Assembly (NCBI GenBank): GCA_913041535.1
Contig: CAJWJK010000001.1
Span: 279,797-343,796, forward strand
From: an uncultured Alphaproteobacteria bacterium
GTDB lineage: Bacteria > Pseudomonadota > Alphaproteobacteria > VGEJ01
Direction of reading: 5' to 3'
Length of the DNA stretch: 64,000 bases
The position numbers and the translations under genes are program-made. The first letter of the stretch is position 1, and each line of letters begins with the position of its first letter. This document shows positions 18,572 through 27,822 of the stretch, one piece after another. The notes below the pieces were generated by a model. The model saw only the letters and a program-made list of their open reading frames with translations, searched no databases and was not told the DNA's origin.

Positions 18572-18853
18572 ATGAAGATTATGAATTGCCCTCTTAATGG
18601 GCCGAGAAATATTTCAGAGTTTATCTTTGGAGGTGAGGTAATAAATGAACCGGATCCTACTGCTTGTTCCGATGAAGATTGGGCCAATTATGTATTTATT
18701 GAAAATAATACGGCTGGCGTTGTACAGGAATGGTGGTTCCATGTAGCAACGGCTTTCTGGTTTATAGCAGAACGTGACACACGAACTGACGAAATTATTT
18801 GTACCTATTCTCCAAAACGGGTTCATGATAAACAGGAAGAGAGGGGTGTCTGA
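18572..18853 (+). CDS. mgdB: N-methylglutamate dehydrogenase subunit B (SoxD-like), zinc site degenerate
   Basis: Small delta-type subunit of the heterotetrameric sarcosine oxidase/NMG dehydrogenase family. 93 residues, normal size, with CPLNGPRN near the N-terminus, DEDWANYVF, and the EWWFHVATAFWFIAERDT block. Sarcosine oxidase SoxD binds one zinc through two Cys of an N-terminal CPxCG motif plus a His and a Cys further on. Here Cys6 and His57 remain, but the second Cys is Asn9 and the fourth ligand is Ala61, so zinc binding is probably lost. The gene lies between mgdA and mgdC with gaps of 16 and 2 bases. Confidence 0.86.
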   Translation: MKIMNCPLNGPRNISEFIFGGEVINEPDPTACSDEDWANYVFIENNTAGVVQEWWFHVATAFWFIAERDTRTDEIICTYSPKRVHDKQEERGV

Positions 18854-18855
18854 CC

Positions 18856-21756
18856 GTGACCGGGGTTAATCGTTTGGATGCGCCCGTTGGTCTTTTGATA
18901 GATCGGACTCAGCAAATTAATTTTCGATTTGAGGGTCAAGACTACCAGGGGTTTAAAGGTGACAGCATTGCTAGTGCTTTGTGCGCGAATGATCGTTGGG
19001 TGATCTCGCGATCATTTAAGTACCATCGGCCACGCGGTGTTCTAACAATGGCGGGTTATGATAGTAACACGCTTGTCCAATTGGATCATGAGCCTAATGT
19101 TCATGCGGACAAGATGATGCTCAGTGAAGGGTTGAATGTCTTAGGGCAGAACTACAGTGGTAGTCTTGACCAGGATCGGCGATCTTGGCTCGGTCATCTT
19201 AGTGCGTTCTTACCAGTAGGTTTTTACTACAAAGCTTTTTATAAGCCGCGGGGTGCGTGGCGTCTTTGGTCATCTCTTATACGGAACTATGCGGGGCTTG
19301 GAAAGGTATCGCTGGCTACTACACAGGAATACAGCGACAAATCATATGCATTCTGTGATGTTGCTGTAATAGGAGGTGGCTGTGCCGGCTTGAGGGCAGC
19401 GATCCAGGCGGCGAATCAGGGCGCAGAGGTCACTTTGATCGATGAGAACACTGCGCTGGGGGGAGCATTATGTTACGCGCGTACTAACTCTGCCGAGTCG
19501 GAGAGCAAAGAGATACGACAAACTCTTCTGGCAAAGGTTGCTGAGCAAGAGAATATTTTGGTTCTAACGAATGCAGTAGCCAACGGGATTTATTCTGACA
19601 ACTGGGTTGCCGTAATTCATGGTCGCCGTCTTGTAAAATTAAGGGCAAAGGCAATTGTCGTTGCAACTGGTGCGATGGAACAGCCTGCAGTCTTTCGGAA
19701 CAACGATTTGCCTGGTGTAATGATGGGGAGTGCAGCGCAGCGTCTTATCCGACTTTATGGCGTACGTCCCGGCCGCAGTGCTGTCGTATTTACTTCGAAT
19801 AATTTTGGTTATGGCGTTGCTTTAGATTTGCTGGAGTGTGGAACAACAGTTGAAGCTGTGGTTGATACAAGAGAAAATCCAACTAATTCACTGACTCCAC
19901 TACTTAAGGAATATGATGTAAAACTTGTTACGGGTGCCAACGTTATAGCAGGAATTTCTACACCCAAGGGTGATCACGTTATGGGTGTTGAAGTGGTGGC
20001 GCAAAACAGGCCTCTAACTGAGGCTTTTCGGATAAGTTGCGATCTTTTATGCGTTAGCACTGGATTTGTTCCATCTTCGCAGCTTCTTAGTCACGTAGGG
20101 GCTAATGTAGCTTATGATCGAAGTCTTGCAACATTTGCTGTTTCAGATATTCCGTCGGGTATTTTTGCTGCGGGCTCCGTACTTAATCGTCATAACCTGC
20201 GCACAGTAGGGGACGATGGAACTTACGCTGGTTCAGCGGCAGCTACTTTTGCTGGGTACAAGGCCGCTGGGAATATTCAGCCGCCGGATCCACCGGACGC
20301 TGCGGAATACAATCACCGATCTCCTATTTTTGAGCATCCCAGCGGTAGAGAGTTTGTTGATTTTGACGAAGATCTTGAAGTGCATGATTTGCGCGATGCA
20401 GTCTCAGACGGGTACGAGCAAATAGAGTTATTGAAACGTTACTCTACTTTGGGCATGGGGCCTTCTCAGGGCCGACATTCATCTCTTCCTGGTGTGTTGA
20501 TCGCTTCAGAATCTACTGGTCGCGATCCATCGATACTGGGGCGTACAACTGTTCGTCCACCATACACCGGGGTAAAATTTGGAACCTTAGCTGGGCGTAG
20601 CTTTGAGCCAGTGCGACTTTCTCCAATGCACTATCGGCATCTCGAAGCGGGAGCCAAGATGATGCCTGCAGGCCTATGGATGCGTCCTGCATACTATGGG
20701 TCAGGTAATAGAGATTCAATCATTAGAGAAGAAGCATTGAGTGTGCGAAATGGTGTGGGTTTGATCGATGTTTCAACTCTAGGGGGCCTAGAGATTAGAG
20801 GGCCCGATTCAGTTGAATTTCTTAATCGCATGTATACGTTCTCTTACGCCAAGCAGCAAGTGGGCCGATCGCGATATGTTCTGATGACCGATCGTTCCGG
20901 TGTTATTGTGGATGATGGTGTTGCTTGCCGACTTAGTGATAATCACTTCTACGTAACTGCTACAACTTCGGGAGTGCAAGGCGTTTATCAGGAGATGCTT
21001 TGGTATAATGCGCAATGGCAGCTTTCGGTGGATGTAACGAACGTAACTGCTGCGTGGTGTGGCGTTAATATAGCTGGTCCACTATCTCGAGATGTTATTA
21101 AAGCGCTTACCAACGTAGATGTGTCTTCCAGTTCATTTCCGTACATGGCCGTTAGGGAAGGTTTTATAGCCGACATACCGGCGCGTTTCATGCGCGTGGG
21201 GTTTGTTGGAGAACTAGGATTCGAAATTCATGTTCCATCGACTTATGGAGAGGCGTTGTGGGATGTGCTCATGGATGCGGGAAAAGCCATTGGCATAACA
21301 CCGTTTGGTGTGGAGGCCCAGAGACTGCTGCGGCTAGAGAAAGGTCATATTATCATAGGTCAAGATACAGACGGTCTTACACACCCTTATGAGGCAGATA
21401 TGGCCTGGGCGATTTCACGCAAAAAGCCGTATTTTGTAGGGTCACGATCCATAGAGATCCAGGCTAAACGAAGTACTGCGCGAAAGCTTGTAGGTTTCGT
21501 CATGCCAGATGCTGACAAAGATTCGGTTCCTGAAGAATGTCAGTTGGTTGTGCGAGATGGAGATATCTCTGGGCGAGTGACGTCAGCAGCTTTTTCTCCA
21601 ATATTGGAGAAGGTGATAGGCCTCGCTTATGTAGAGTTCGATCAAGCTAAGGTTGAAAATACTTTCACTATCAAGTTTGCGGATGGCCGATTTGGTATTG
21701 CGCATGTAACGGCGTTACCCTTTTTCGACCCTGAGGGGAAGAGGCAGGAGGTTTAG
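18856..21756 (+). CDS. mgdC: N-methylglutamate dehydrogenase subunit C (SoxA-like)
   Basis: Large alpha subunit of the sarcosine oxidase/NMG dehydrogenase family. 966 residues, full length. The N-terminal region (to about 110) includes SRSFKYHRPRGVLTMAGYDS. A dinucleotide domain starts at VAVIGGGCAGLRAAIQAANQG (about residues 173-193), with IVVATGAMEQPAVF. The C-terminal half (about 600-960) is a GcvT-like folate domain, including LSVRNGVGLIDVSTLGGLEI and RVGFVGELGFEIHVP, where tetrahydrofolate accepts the methyl-derived carbon. A GTG start lies 2 bases after mgdB. The folate domain implies 5,10-methylene-THF as the product. Confidence 0.9.
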   Translation: MTGVNRLDAPVGLLIDRTQQINFRFEGQDYQGFKGDSIASALCANDRWVISRSFKYHRPRGVLTMAGYDSNTLVQLDHEPNVHADKMMLSEGLNVLGQNYSGSLDQDRRSWLGHLSAFLPVGFYYKAFYKPRGAWRLWSSLIRNYAGLGKVSLATTQEYSDKSYAFCDVAVIGGGCAGLRAAIQAANQGAEVTLIDENTALGGALCYARTNSAESESKEIRQTLLAKVAEQENILVLTNAVANGIYSDNWVAVIHGRRLVKLRAKAIVVATGAMEQPAVFRNNDLPGVMMGSAAQRLIRLYGVRPGRSAVVFTSNNFGYGVALDLLECGTTVEAVVDTRENPTNSLTPLLKEYDVKLVTGANVIAGISTPKGDHVMGVEVVAQNRPLTEAFRISCDLLCVSTGFVPSSQLLSHVGANVAYDRSLATFAVSDIPSGIFAAGSVLNRHNLRTVGDDGTYAGSAAATFAGYKAAGNIQPPDPPDAAEYNHRSPIFEHPSGREFVDFDEDLEVHDLRDAVSDGYEQIELLKRYSTLGMGPSQGRHSSLPGVLIASESTGRDPSILGRTTVRPPYTGVKFGTLAGRSFEPVRLSPMHYRHLEAGAKMMPAGLWMRPAYYGSGNRDSIIREEALSVRNGVGLIDVSTLGGLEIRGPDSVEFLNRMYTFSYAKQQVGRSRYVLMTDRSGVIVDDGVACRLSDNHFYVTATTSGVQGVYQEMLWYNAQWQLSVDVTNVTAAWCGVNIAGPLSRDVIKALTNVDVSSSSFPYMAVREGFIADIPARFMRVGFVGELGFEIHVPSTYGEALWDVLMDAGKAIGITPFGVEAQRLLRLEKGHIIIGQDTDGLTHPYEADMAWAISRKKPYFVGSRSIEIQAKRSTARKLVGFVMPDADKDSVPEECQLVVRDGDISGRVTSAAFSPILEKVIGLAYVEFDQAKVENTFTIKFADGRFGIAHVTALPFFDPEGKRQEV

Positions 21757-21757
21757 G

Positions 21758-22459
21758 ATGACCGACTTAGACCCTGCAATGCACATTCGTCGAAGCCCCA
21801 TTTACAGAAAACTGTTGGAAATTGGAGCTTGCTTTGTTGAGACTGAGTCAGGTGTTGTAGCCACACGTACGTCTGAGACAGCTACGATAGAGGCTGAGCA
21901 GGCAAGACACCTTGGCTTGAGCGACCTTACCTTGTGCCCACGTGCGGGGTATAAAGGTTGGGCGGCAATCGATTGGGCTCGGGAACTTGGTATAATAATT
22001 GGTGAGCAGAATAATCGAACATATTCGCAATCGGACAGTACGCGCGTTGTGCGTTTATCAGACAACGAGTTTCTGATTCCAGGGGAGCTTTCTGGGTCTT
22101 CACCAGCAATTGATATGCTGTCTTCTGCTCGTCGACTGGAGGGTGTGTATTCGGTTCCGAGGGCCGATAATAACTGTCGTTTTGTAATCTGTGGAAATCA
22201 AACACCAGCAATGGTTGCTAAGCTTTGCGGTGTGGATTTAAGAGTACATCGATTCCATGAGGGGAATGTTGCCCAGACATCAGTCGCGCGCCTAAACGCG
22301 ATTATTATTCGTAGTGACTTTCGTGATGTGCCAGCTTACGAGTTGATAGCTGACATTGCATCAGCAGGTTATATGTGGAATTGCTTGATGGACGCAATGT
22401 CAGAATTTGGGGGCTGTATTGTTGGAACGTCCGCCCTCTGTGTGTTGAAGGGTACCTGA
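21758..22459 (+). CDS. mgdD: N-methylglutamate dehydrogenase subunit D (SoxG-like)
   Basis: Gamma-type subunit of the sarcosine oxidase/NMG dehydrogenase family. 233 residues. The family is recognised by position, size and segments such as LCPRAGYKGWAAIDWARELG, RRLEGVYSVPRADNNCRFVI, LCGVDLRVHRF and the SVARLNAIIIR strand. The ATG lies one base after the mgdC stop, completing the B-D-A-G order. A bidirectional terminator-like hairpin follows at 22611-22650, so mgdABCD is probably one transcript. Sequence conservation of this subunit is generally low, so the call rests partly on context. Confidence 0.87.
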   Translation: MTDLDPAMHIRRSPIYRKLLEIGACFVETESGVVATRTSETATIEAEQARHLGLSDLTLCPRAGYKGWAAIDWARELGIIIGEQNNRTYSQSDSTRVVRLSDNEFLIPGELSGSSPAIDMLSSARRLEGVYSVPRADNNCRFVICGNQTPAMVAKLCGVDLRVHRFHEGNVAQTSVARLNAIIIRSDFRDVPAYELIADIASAGYMWNCLMDAMSEFGGCIVGTSALCVLKGT

Positions 22460-22610
22460 TGAGACCGCCTTCGGGTAAACACCCGTGAATCTGACATCGC
22501 TATTACAGAACGATTATTCTGGCGATTTTACGTGAATACTACATTTAATTAGAATGAATTATATCTCAGGATCTCAAGTGGCCTTTATGTCATATTGCCT
22601 GCTTGAGCGA

Positions 22611-22650
22611 AAAAACGGCCCCATCTGATTGTGTCTAGGGGCCGTTTTTA
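22611..22650. terminator. Bidirectional intrinsic terminator between mgdD and the amidohydrolase gene
   Basis: A 12-base perfect inverted repeat, AAAAACGGCCCC (22611-22622) and GGGGCCGTTTTT (22638-22649), separated by 15 bases. The A-run on one side and T-run on the other make it a terminator in both directions. It sits between two convergent genes, as expected. Confidence 0.9.
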
Positions 22651-22675
22651 GCATTCCAAGGATTCCTCGAGAGCG

Positions 22676-23968
22676 CTATTCAGCTGCCACTGACCTCCGC
22701 CGCTGCGCAAGCTTACGAGCGTCCGGTGCCCGATGCATCTCTCCATTTTTCATTACCATCAATATCTTATCGATATCCTGCAATATGCTGACGTCCTTTA
22801 TCGGGTCGCCATCGATCATGAGGATATCTGCCAGGTACCCTGCCTTAATCTGGCCGAGCTCGTCGCCCATACCCATCAGTTGGCCACCATACATAGTTCC
22901 AGCCCGTAGCGTATCGGCTACAGGTATGCCATAAAAATCACGGAATAGTTCGTAATCGCGCGAGTTCTGTCCGTGGGGTGTCCACGCAAATCCCCAGTCG
23001 CCGCCAGGCAATGTCTTTATGCCGCGGCGATGAATTTCCTTAATTGTTTTTTTGCTGATTGCCATTTTTCGCGGCAAATTCATGTATTCTACAACGTCAG
23101 GGGTGAATCCCCATTCCTCAGATTCCGTTGCTGTGATATATGTGCTTGATGGAGTGGGGACAACAAAAATTTCTTTTTTCTTTGCCTCCAGCATATCAAG
23201 TGCTTCTTCATCAGCAAAATCACAGTGGTAAAAAACACGAACACCATGCTTGAGTCCAATCTTGATAGCTTCAGCGGCTCGTGCGTGCGCTACTACTTCC
23301 TTGCCACGACTGTGAGCTACCGCGCACGCCTCGCGGACTTCGTCTTCAAAAGTTGTTAGCATTTCTGCACGGGCGTGAGGTGTGCCAAACTCATCGCCTG
23401 AAATTGTCAACTTAATATGGTCTACACCTTCTCGAATCATCTCGCGACATCTACGGCGCATCTCAATCGGACCGTCAACAAATATTGTAACTGAGTCATG
23501 GTACATATGCATTTGGCGGGCATCGGTAAAATCTCCAGTTACCGCCATTATAGGTGAACTTGCTAGCAATCGCGGACCAGGTATGCGACCTGCCTCGATC
23601 TCATTTCGGATAACGACATCTACCCTTGGTTTCGAGGAAAAACCAGAATAGACGCTGGTATATCCATAATCGAGAACGGTCTTCGCATTGTGCATCGTTC
23701 CGTAAATCATTTCCTCGACAGGAGTATCTCCGGGGTGCGTTAATGTCGTAGCACCCATGAGACTTAGATGAGCATGTGCGTCCGTAAGCCCTGGCATAAT
23801 AGTTGCGCCACCACAGTCTATCACTTTAGCGTTTGATGCTCTTATTTTGGCTCCTTTACCATTCCAAACCTTTTTAATTCGGTTTCCCTGAAGCAGCACT
23901 TCCCCAGCGTAAGTCCGTTTCTTGGAACCATCAAAAATTCTACAATTTGAAAAGAGTGTCTGAGCCAT
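22676..23968 (-). CDS. Metal-dependent amidohydrolase family protein
   Basis: Amidohydrolase-superfamily enzyme (imidazolonepropionase-like/Xaa-Pro-dipeptidase subgroup). 430 residues, no obvious signal peptide. Metal ligands visible: HAH in DAHAHLSLMG, a Lys likely to be carboxylated in HIKLTISGDEFG, His in VVAHARA, His in FYHCDFADEE, and Asp in LPGGDWGFAW. The C-terminal GYLADILMIDGDPIKDVS is the conserved small beta-sandwich. The ATG at 23968 has a GGAGG site. It is transcribed against the NMG operons and lies between mgdABCD and mgsABC. The substrate may be an N-acyl or cyclic amide; this cannot be resolved from sequence. Confidence 0.87.
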   Translation of the reverse strand: MAQTLFSNCRIFDGSKKRTYAGEVLLQGNRIKKVWNGKGAKIRASNAKVIDCGGATIMPGLTDAHAHLSLMGATTLTHPGDTPVEEMIYGTMHNAKTVLDYGYTSVYSGFSSKPRVDVVIRNEIEAGRIPGPRLLASSPIMAVTGDFTDARQMHMYHDSVTIFVDGPIEMRRRCREMIREGVDHIKLTISGDEFGTPHARAEMLTTFEDEVREACAVAHSRGKEVVAHARAAEAIKIGLKHGVRVFYHCDFADEEALDMLEAKKKEIFVVPTPSSTYITATESEEWGFTPDVVEYMNLPRKMAISKKTIKEIHRRGIKTLPGGDWGFAWTPHGQNSRDYELFRDFYGIPVADTLRAGTMYGGQLMGMGDELGQIKAGYLADILMIDGDPIKDVSILQDIDKILMVMKNGEMHRAPDARKLAQRRRSVAAE

Positions 23969-24090
23969 TATTGCCTCCGCTCAATTAGCTATGTTCACAC
24001 ATCACCCTTACTAGGGCTATAAATTCTATCACAAGAGTTCATGCTACGGCTTTGATAGGATTGGGTCAACCTAGCGCGGTCTTAGCCAAT

Positions 24091-24672
24091 TTAACGCTTT
24101 GGTGGTGGTGGCACGCGAACAACCAAATTATCTTTAAGTCTCTCTGGTCTCATGTCACTTGTAACATCACCCGTTTTGCTGTCGTAGTACATTTCAGCAA
24201 AATCGAGTAACGCCTGGGCATCATCAGGGGTTAACTTGTTAAATCTCAGGAAGAATTTGCCGGGCGACCGAAACCCTACGTCGCACGGGTTCTTGCATCC
24301 TCCAAGACAATACACGATACGCATTGTAACTTTGTCACTGTAAGACCATTTTTTCAGGCGCTTTTTCATCTCATCGATTAAGAAAACCCCTTGACGTTTA
24401 CCATCGATCTCCCGTTGGGCTTCAGTCCAAACACAAGAACGACAGACATACATGGTATGCTGGAGTTTGTGCTCAGCACCGGCGCCGACTCGGCGGCTTG
24501 TTCTTTTTGACTTTGCAGTGGCACGTTGCTTTGCTGCTTGTTTGGGTTTTTGTACACGAGAGCTAGTCATCTCTTTTAACGTTCCTTTGCGGGCTACACT
24601 TTCAGTGCGCCGTCGGTTCCCGCTGTTGGATTGCGGATTGCGCTTGCTTCGCTTTGTAGTCGCACGTGCCAT
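24091..24672 (-). CDS. DUF1636-like cysteine-motif protein with basic N-terminal tail
   Basis: Predicted metal-binding protein of the DUF1636/thioredoxin-like ferredoxin type. 193 residues. Residues 1-70 form an extremely Lys/Arg/Ser/Thr-rich, probably disordered tail (for example AKSKRTSRRVGAG). The folded part carries VCRSCVWTEAQ and YCLGGCKNPCDVGF, whose four or five Cys could hold an Fe-S cluster or another metal. It ends in a proline-rich VRVPPPPKR. The ATG at 24672 has a GGAG site. It lies divergent from mgsA with 218 bases between them. The basic tail could bind nucleic acid or be a degenerate linker. Function unknown. Confidence 0.75.
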   Translation of the reverse strand: MARATTKRSKRNPQSNSGNRRRTESVARKGTLKEMTSSRVQKPKQAAKQRATAKSKRTSRRVGAGAEHKLQHTMYVCRSCVWTEAQREIDGKRQGVFLIDEMKKRLKKWSYSDKVTMRIVYCLGGCKNPCDVGFRSPGKFFLRFNKLTPDDAQALLDFAEMYYDSKTGDVTSDMRPERLKDNLVVRVPPPPKR

Positions 24673-24890
24673 GAGCTGCTCCAGGGTTACAATCGTTGCA
24701 GCGGAAAAAACATTACTAGTACAGAAATCATGGCGAAGCCTTGGAATAGTGTCAATGTACAGTTAGCCTATTTGAGTTTTTAAATCTGTTGTGTAACGTT
24801 ATGTGATGGCAGTGACGAGTAGATTCTGTCTGTTTTTATTACACTGCGCAGTGACTTGAACGGGAGAACGTTGGTTAGGCTGGGTTGATA

Positions 24891-25832
24891 ATGTGTGGAA
24901 TTGCAGGGCTTCTTTTTAAGAATTCGGATTATCACAGCGGTTTGGGCCGGTCTTTGATTGATATGCTCGATGGTTGTCAGCACCGTGGACCAGACTCAAC
25001 AGGATTTGCCCTATATGGGCCTTCTCAGAGGGGGCGCCTTGTCCTGCGGTTCCTAGTGGGAGAAGGTAGAGGCGCTGAAAAGGCCATCTCGCGCATTCGT
25101 TCGGTGTTGTCTGAACAGCAAGCACGCATAGATGAAGAGTACAATGTGGGGGGGCATTTTCGTGTTAAAGTTAGTGTTGACCACGATATTCGTGCTTTCT
25201 CTTATGCTATGGAACAAGCAGCTCAAGTGTTTTCGATTGGTGAGAGTCTTGAAATTATAAAAGATGTGGGCGGAGCTCACGATGTTGACGCGCTTTACAG
25301 AGTCCATGAATTTGAGGGAACTCATGGCTTAGGCCATGTTCGCCTTGCCACAGAATCAGACGTCAAGCCGGAGGCCGCACATCCGTTTTGGGCGACAGGT
25401 TTCAGTGATGTAGCTATTGTACACAATGGTCAGATTACGAACTACTGGAAGATGCGCAGGCGTTTAGAGAGACGCGATTTTGAATTCCGTACCGACAATG
25501 ATAGTGAGTTAATAGCAGTCTATCTTGCTGAGAAATTGTCCGAGGGGGTTTCCTTAGATGAAGCGTTAGAGACTTCTATTCAAGATCTAGATGGTACATT
25601 TTCATTTCTTGTCTCTACCATGGATGAGATTGGATATGCCAAGGATAAATTGGCGGCGAAACCAATGATTATGTATGAGACCGAGAATCTGGTTGCTATT
25701 GCTTCTGAAGAGGTTTCGCTCAATCGTCTTTTTCCCGGGCGTGCTCTTGATACGCACGAGCCACCTCCTGGTACTTATGCCACGTGGCGCAGAGATAATC
25801 GACCGGTTGGCCCCAATCGCAGAGCTGCCTAG
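24891..25832 (+). CDS. mgsA: N-methylglutamate synthase subunit A (GlxB-like class II amidotransferase)
   Basis: Class II glutamine-amidotransferase-like subunit of N-methylglutamate synthase, acting on gamma-glutamylmethylamide made by GmaS to release methylamine into the synthase complex. 313 residues from the ATG at 24891, which places catalytic Cys directly after Met (MCGIAGLLF). The longer TTG start would bury it and is rejected. Conserved Ntn features include the HRGPDS-type motif (CQHRGPDSTGFA), HVRLATESDVKPEAAHPF, VHNGQITNYW and RTDNDSELIA. mgsBC follows after 22 bases. The promoter region is the 218-base divergent gap 24673-24890. Confidence 0.9.
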   Translation: MCGIAGLLFKNSDYHSGLGRSLIDMLDGCQHRGPDSTGFALYGPSQRGRLVLRFLVGEGRGAEKAISRIRSVLSEQQARIDEEYNVGGHFRVKVSVDHDIRAFSYAMEQAAQVFSIGESLEIIKDVGGAHDVDALYRVHEFEGTHGLGHVRLATESDVKPEAAHPFWATGFSDVAIVHNGQITNYWKMRRRLERRDFEFRTDNDSELIAVYLAEKLSEGVSLDEALETSIQDLDGTFSFLVSTMDEIGYAKDKLAAKPMIMYETENLVAIASEEVSLNRLFPGRALDTHEPPPGTYATWRRDNRPVGPNRRAA

Positions 25833-25854
25833 CGTTTTTTATGAAGCCTTTCCA

Positions 25855-27822
25855 ATGGCACTTATAGATCTAAAGGAAACCCCTGTTCGTGAAGCGAACG
25901 AGCTGATTCGCCAATATGGAGCTGTTGGTGAAGACGTCGAAATTGTGAACCCGGATGCGCGTCACCACTTAGGTGTTGGCCTTACGGAGGAGATATCAGT
26001 TCGTATCAGAGGTTCTGCCGGGTATTTCTGTGCTGGCTTGACTGACGGAGCATATTTCGAAGTCGATAATAATGTTGGTTGGGGTGTTGGAGACAACATT
26101 TATCGGGGAACGGTTGTGGTGCGTGGCAATGCTGGGGCAATACCAGGAGTTGCAATACGCGGCGCTGAAATAATCATACATGGTAACATGGGCTCCCGTG
26201 CGGGTCAGGTCATGAAGTCTGGAACCTTATGTTGTGCTGGTAATGCAAACTTTATGGCTGGGTACATGATGTATGGCGGTCGCATTATCATTCTTGGGGA
26301 TTCGGGTGAAAATGTAGGCGAGGACATGAGTGCTGGCGATATTTATGTAGCTGGTAAATTGCTGTCGGTTGGGTCAGATGCGGTTCAGGTCGATGTCTTG
26401 CCTTCGGAACTGGATAGTATCATGGAGTTTCTGGATAGGTATGAGCTTAAGGCAAAAAGAGGAGACTTTAAGAAGGTCAACAACGCTGGAAAGAAACTGC
26501 GATATGGTAAGACAGAGCAACAGGTGCGAAGCATCCCTTTCCATACTTTCTCCGGTAAGTGCGATTATTGGGGGCCAAAGGTGCAGGAGGATGTATGGGT
26601 CAAATCACAGATTGGCCGATATCGTATTCGTGGTTACGGTGGTGCTCGCACCTTACCACACCTATCCGATTTAGCATTTCGTAGTGATCTTTCTACTATT
26701 GGGGATGATCCTCACGTTGTGTCTAAGGTGAGTATGAACACGCGAATTGGGGGCAAACATGGCGCTAACCCGCTTGACTTGTCGATGCCAGTATTGATAG
26801 CCCCAATGAGCTACGGAGCGTTAAGTCGCTCCACTAAACAGGCCATTGGCATTGCTTCAAGCCTCTCGGGTATTGCGGAGAATACGGGAGAGGGTGGCAT
26901 GAGTGATGCTCAACGTGATGCCGCTGACCAACTTATTTTTCAATGTTTAGGGGGGCGTTTAGGCTGGAATATTCATGACATGAAACGAGCAAATGCTCTT
27001 GAAATATATATTTCTCAAGGTGCGAAACCAGGCTTTGGCGGCCAACTAATGGCTAAGAAGGTGACTAAGGAGTTGGCGGAAATTCGCGGTATCCCAGAAG
27101 GGATTGATCTCCGTTCTCCTTCTCGTCATCCTGATATTCTCGGTGCAGATGATCTTGTCATTAAGGTCCAGGAATTCCGAGAAGCTACTGGATATCGGCT
27201 TCCGATAAGCATCAAGCTTGGCGCAGGTCGTATTCACGATGACATCAAGATTGCGCTTAAGGATGGATTTGATTTTGTCGAGCTGGATGGCATGCAGGGC
27301 TCGACAGGCGCGGGTGGTGCAGAGGTCATGGAATATGTCGGTATACCCACAATTTCTGCTATAGTTGGTGCCCTCGATGGGCTCGCTGAGATTGACTGTG
27401 CAGGGGAAATTCAGATTGTATTAATGGGTGGGTTACGAGACGGTATCGATGCCGTAAAGGCACTATGCCTTGGTGCGGATGCTGTCGCATTTGGCACCTC
27501 AGCAATCATTGCTGGCGGGTGTATTGCTTGTATGCAGTGTCATGTTGGACAGTGTGTAACGGGCATCGCGACTCAGGACCCTGATCATGAGAAGCGCTAT
27601 AATGTTTCAGTGGAAGCACGGAACATTCATCGTTTTCTTGAGGTTGTGCGTTGGCAGATTGCAGCAATAACAAATGCACTAGGCTATAAGAATGTTACTA
27701 GTTTGTGCAGAGATGACCTTGTAGCTTTGACTCCTGAGGCAGCAGAAATCACTCGGTTGGCATATGAGCCTGGTTATCGTGATAGTGACCGGAATTTTTC
27801 TGAAAGTGTGGGCCTAGGATGA
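25855..27822 (+). CDS. mgsBC: Fused N-methylglutamate synthase subunits B and C (GlxC-GlxD fusion)
   Basis: Single 655-residue chain combining two NMG synthase subunits usually encoded by separate genes. Residues about 1-215 are a GXGXG right-handed beta-helix domain (glutamate synthase alpha-3/GlxC type) with repeated turns such as RGNAGAIPGVAIRGAE. Residues about 235-655 are the FMN-binding glutamate synthase domain (GlxD type) with GGVIAPMSYG-like LIAPMSYGALS, VELDGMQGSTGAG and VLMGGLRDGIDAVKALCLGADAV. The 3Fe-4S cysteines lie in CIACMQCHVGQC (spacing C-x5-C-x4-C). The start is the ATG at 25855. The 3' end overlaps the next gene as ATGA. Confidence 0.92.
   Translation: MALIDLKETPVREANELIRQYGAVGEDVEIVNPDARHHLGVGLTEEISVRIRGSAGYFCAGLTDGAYFEVDNNVGWGVGDNIYRGTVVVRGNAGAIPGVAIRGAEIIIHGNMGSRAGQVMKSGTLCCAGNANFMAGYMMYGGRIIILGDSGENVGEDMSAGDIYVAGKLLSVGSDAVQVDVLPSELDSIMEFLDRYELKAKRGDFKKVNNAGKKLRYGKTEQQVRSIPFHTFSGKCDYWGPKVQEDVWVKSQIGRYRIRGYGGARTLPHLSDLAFRSDLSTIGDDPHVVSKVSMNTRIGGKHGANPLDLSMPVLIAPMSYGALSRSTKQAIGIASSLSGIAENTGEGGMSDAQRDAADQLIFQCLGGRLGWNIHDMKRANALEIYISQGAKPGFGGQLMAKKVTKELAEIRGIPEGIDLRSPSRHPDILGADDLVIKVQEFREATGYRLPISIKLGAGRIHDDIKIALKDGFDFVELDGMQGSTGAGGAEVMEYVGIPTISAIVGALDGLAEIDCAGEIQIVLMGGLRDGIDAVKALCLGADAVAFGTSAIIAGGCIACMQCHVGQCVTGIATQDPDHEKRYNVSVEARNIHRFLEVVRWQIAAITNALGYKNVTSLCRDDLVALTPEAAEITRLAYEPGYRDSDRNFSESVGLG

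Noticed and set aside
25675..25854. Upstream extension of the MgsBC fusion into mgsA
   Set aside because: It overlaps mgsA in another frame and lacks conservation; the ATG at 25855 begins the GlxC-like domain.
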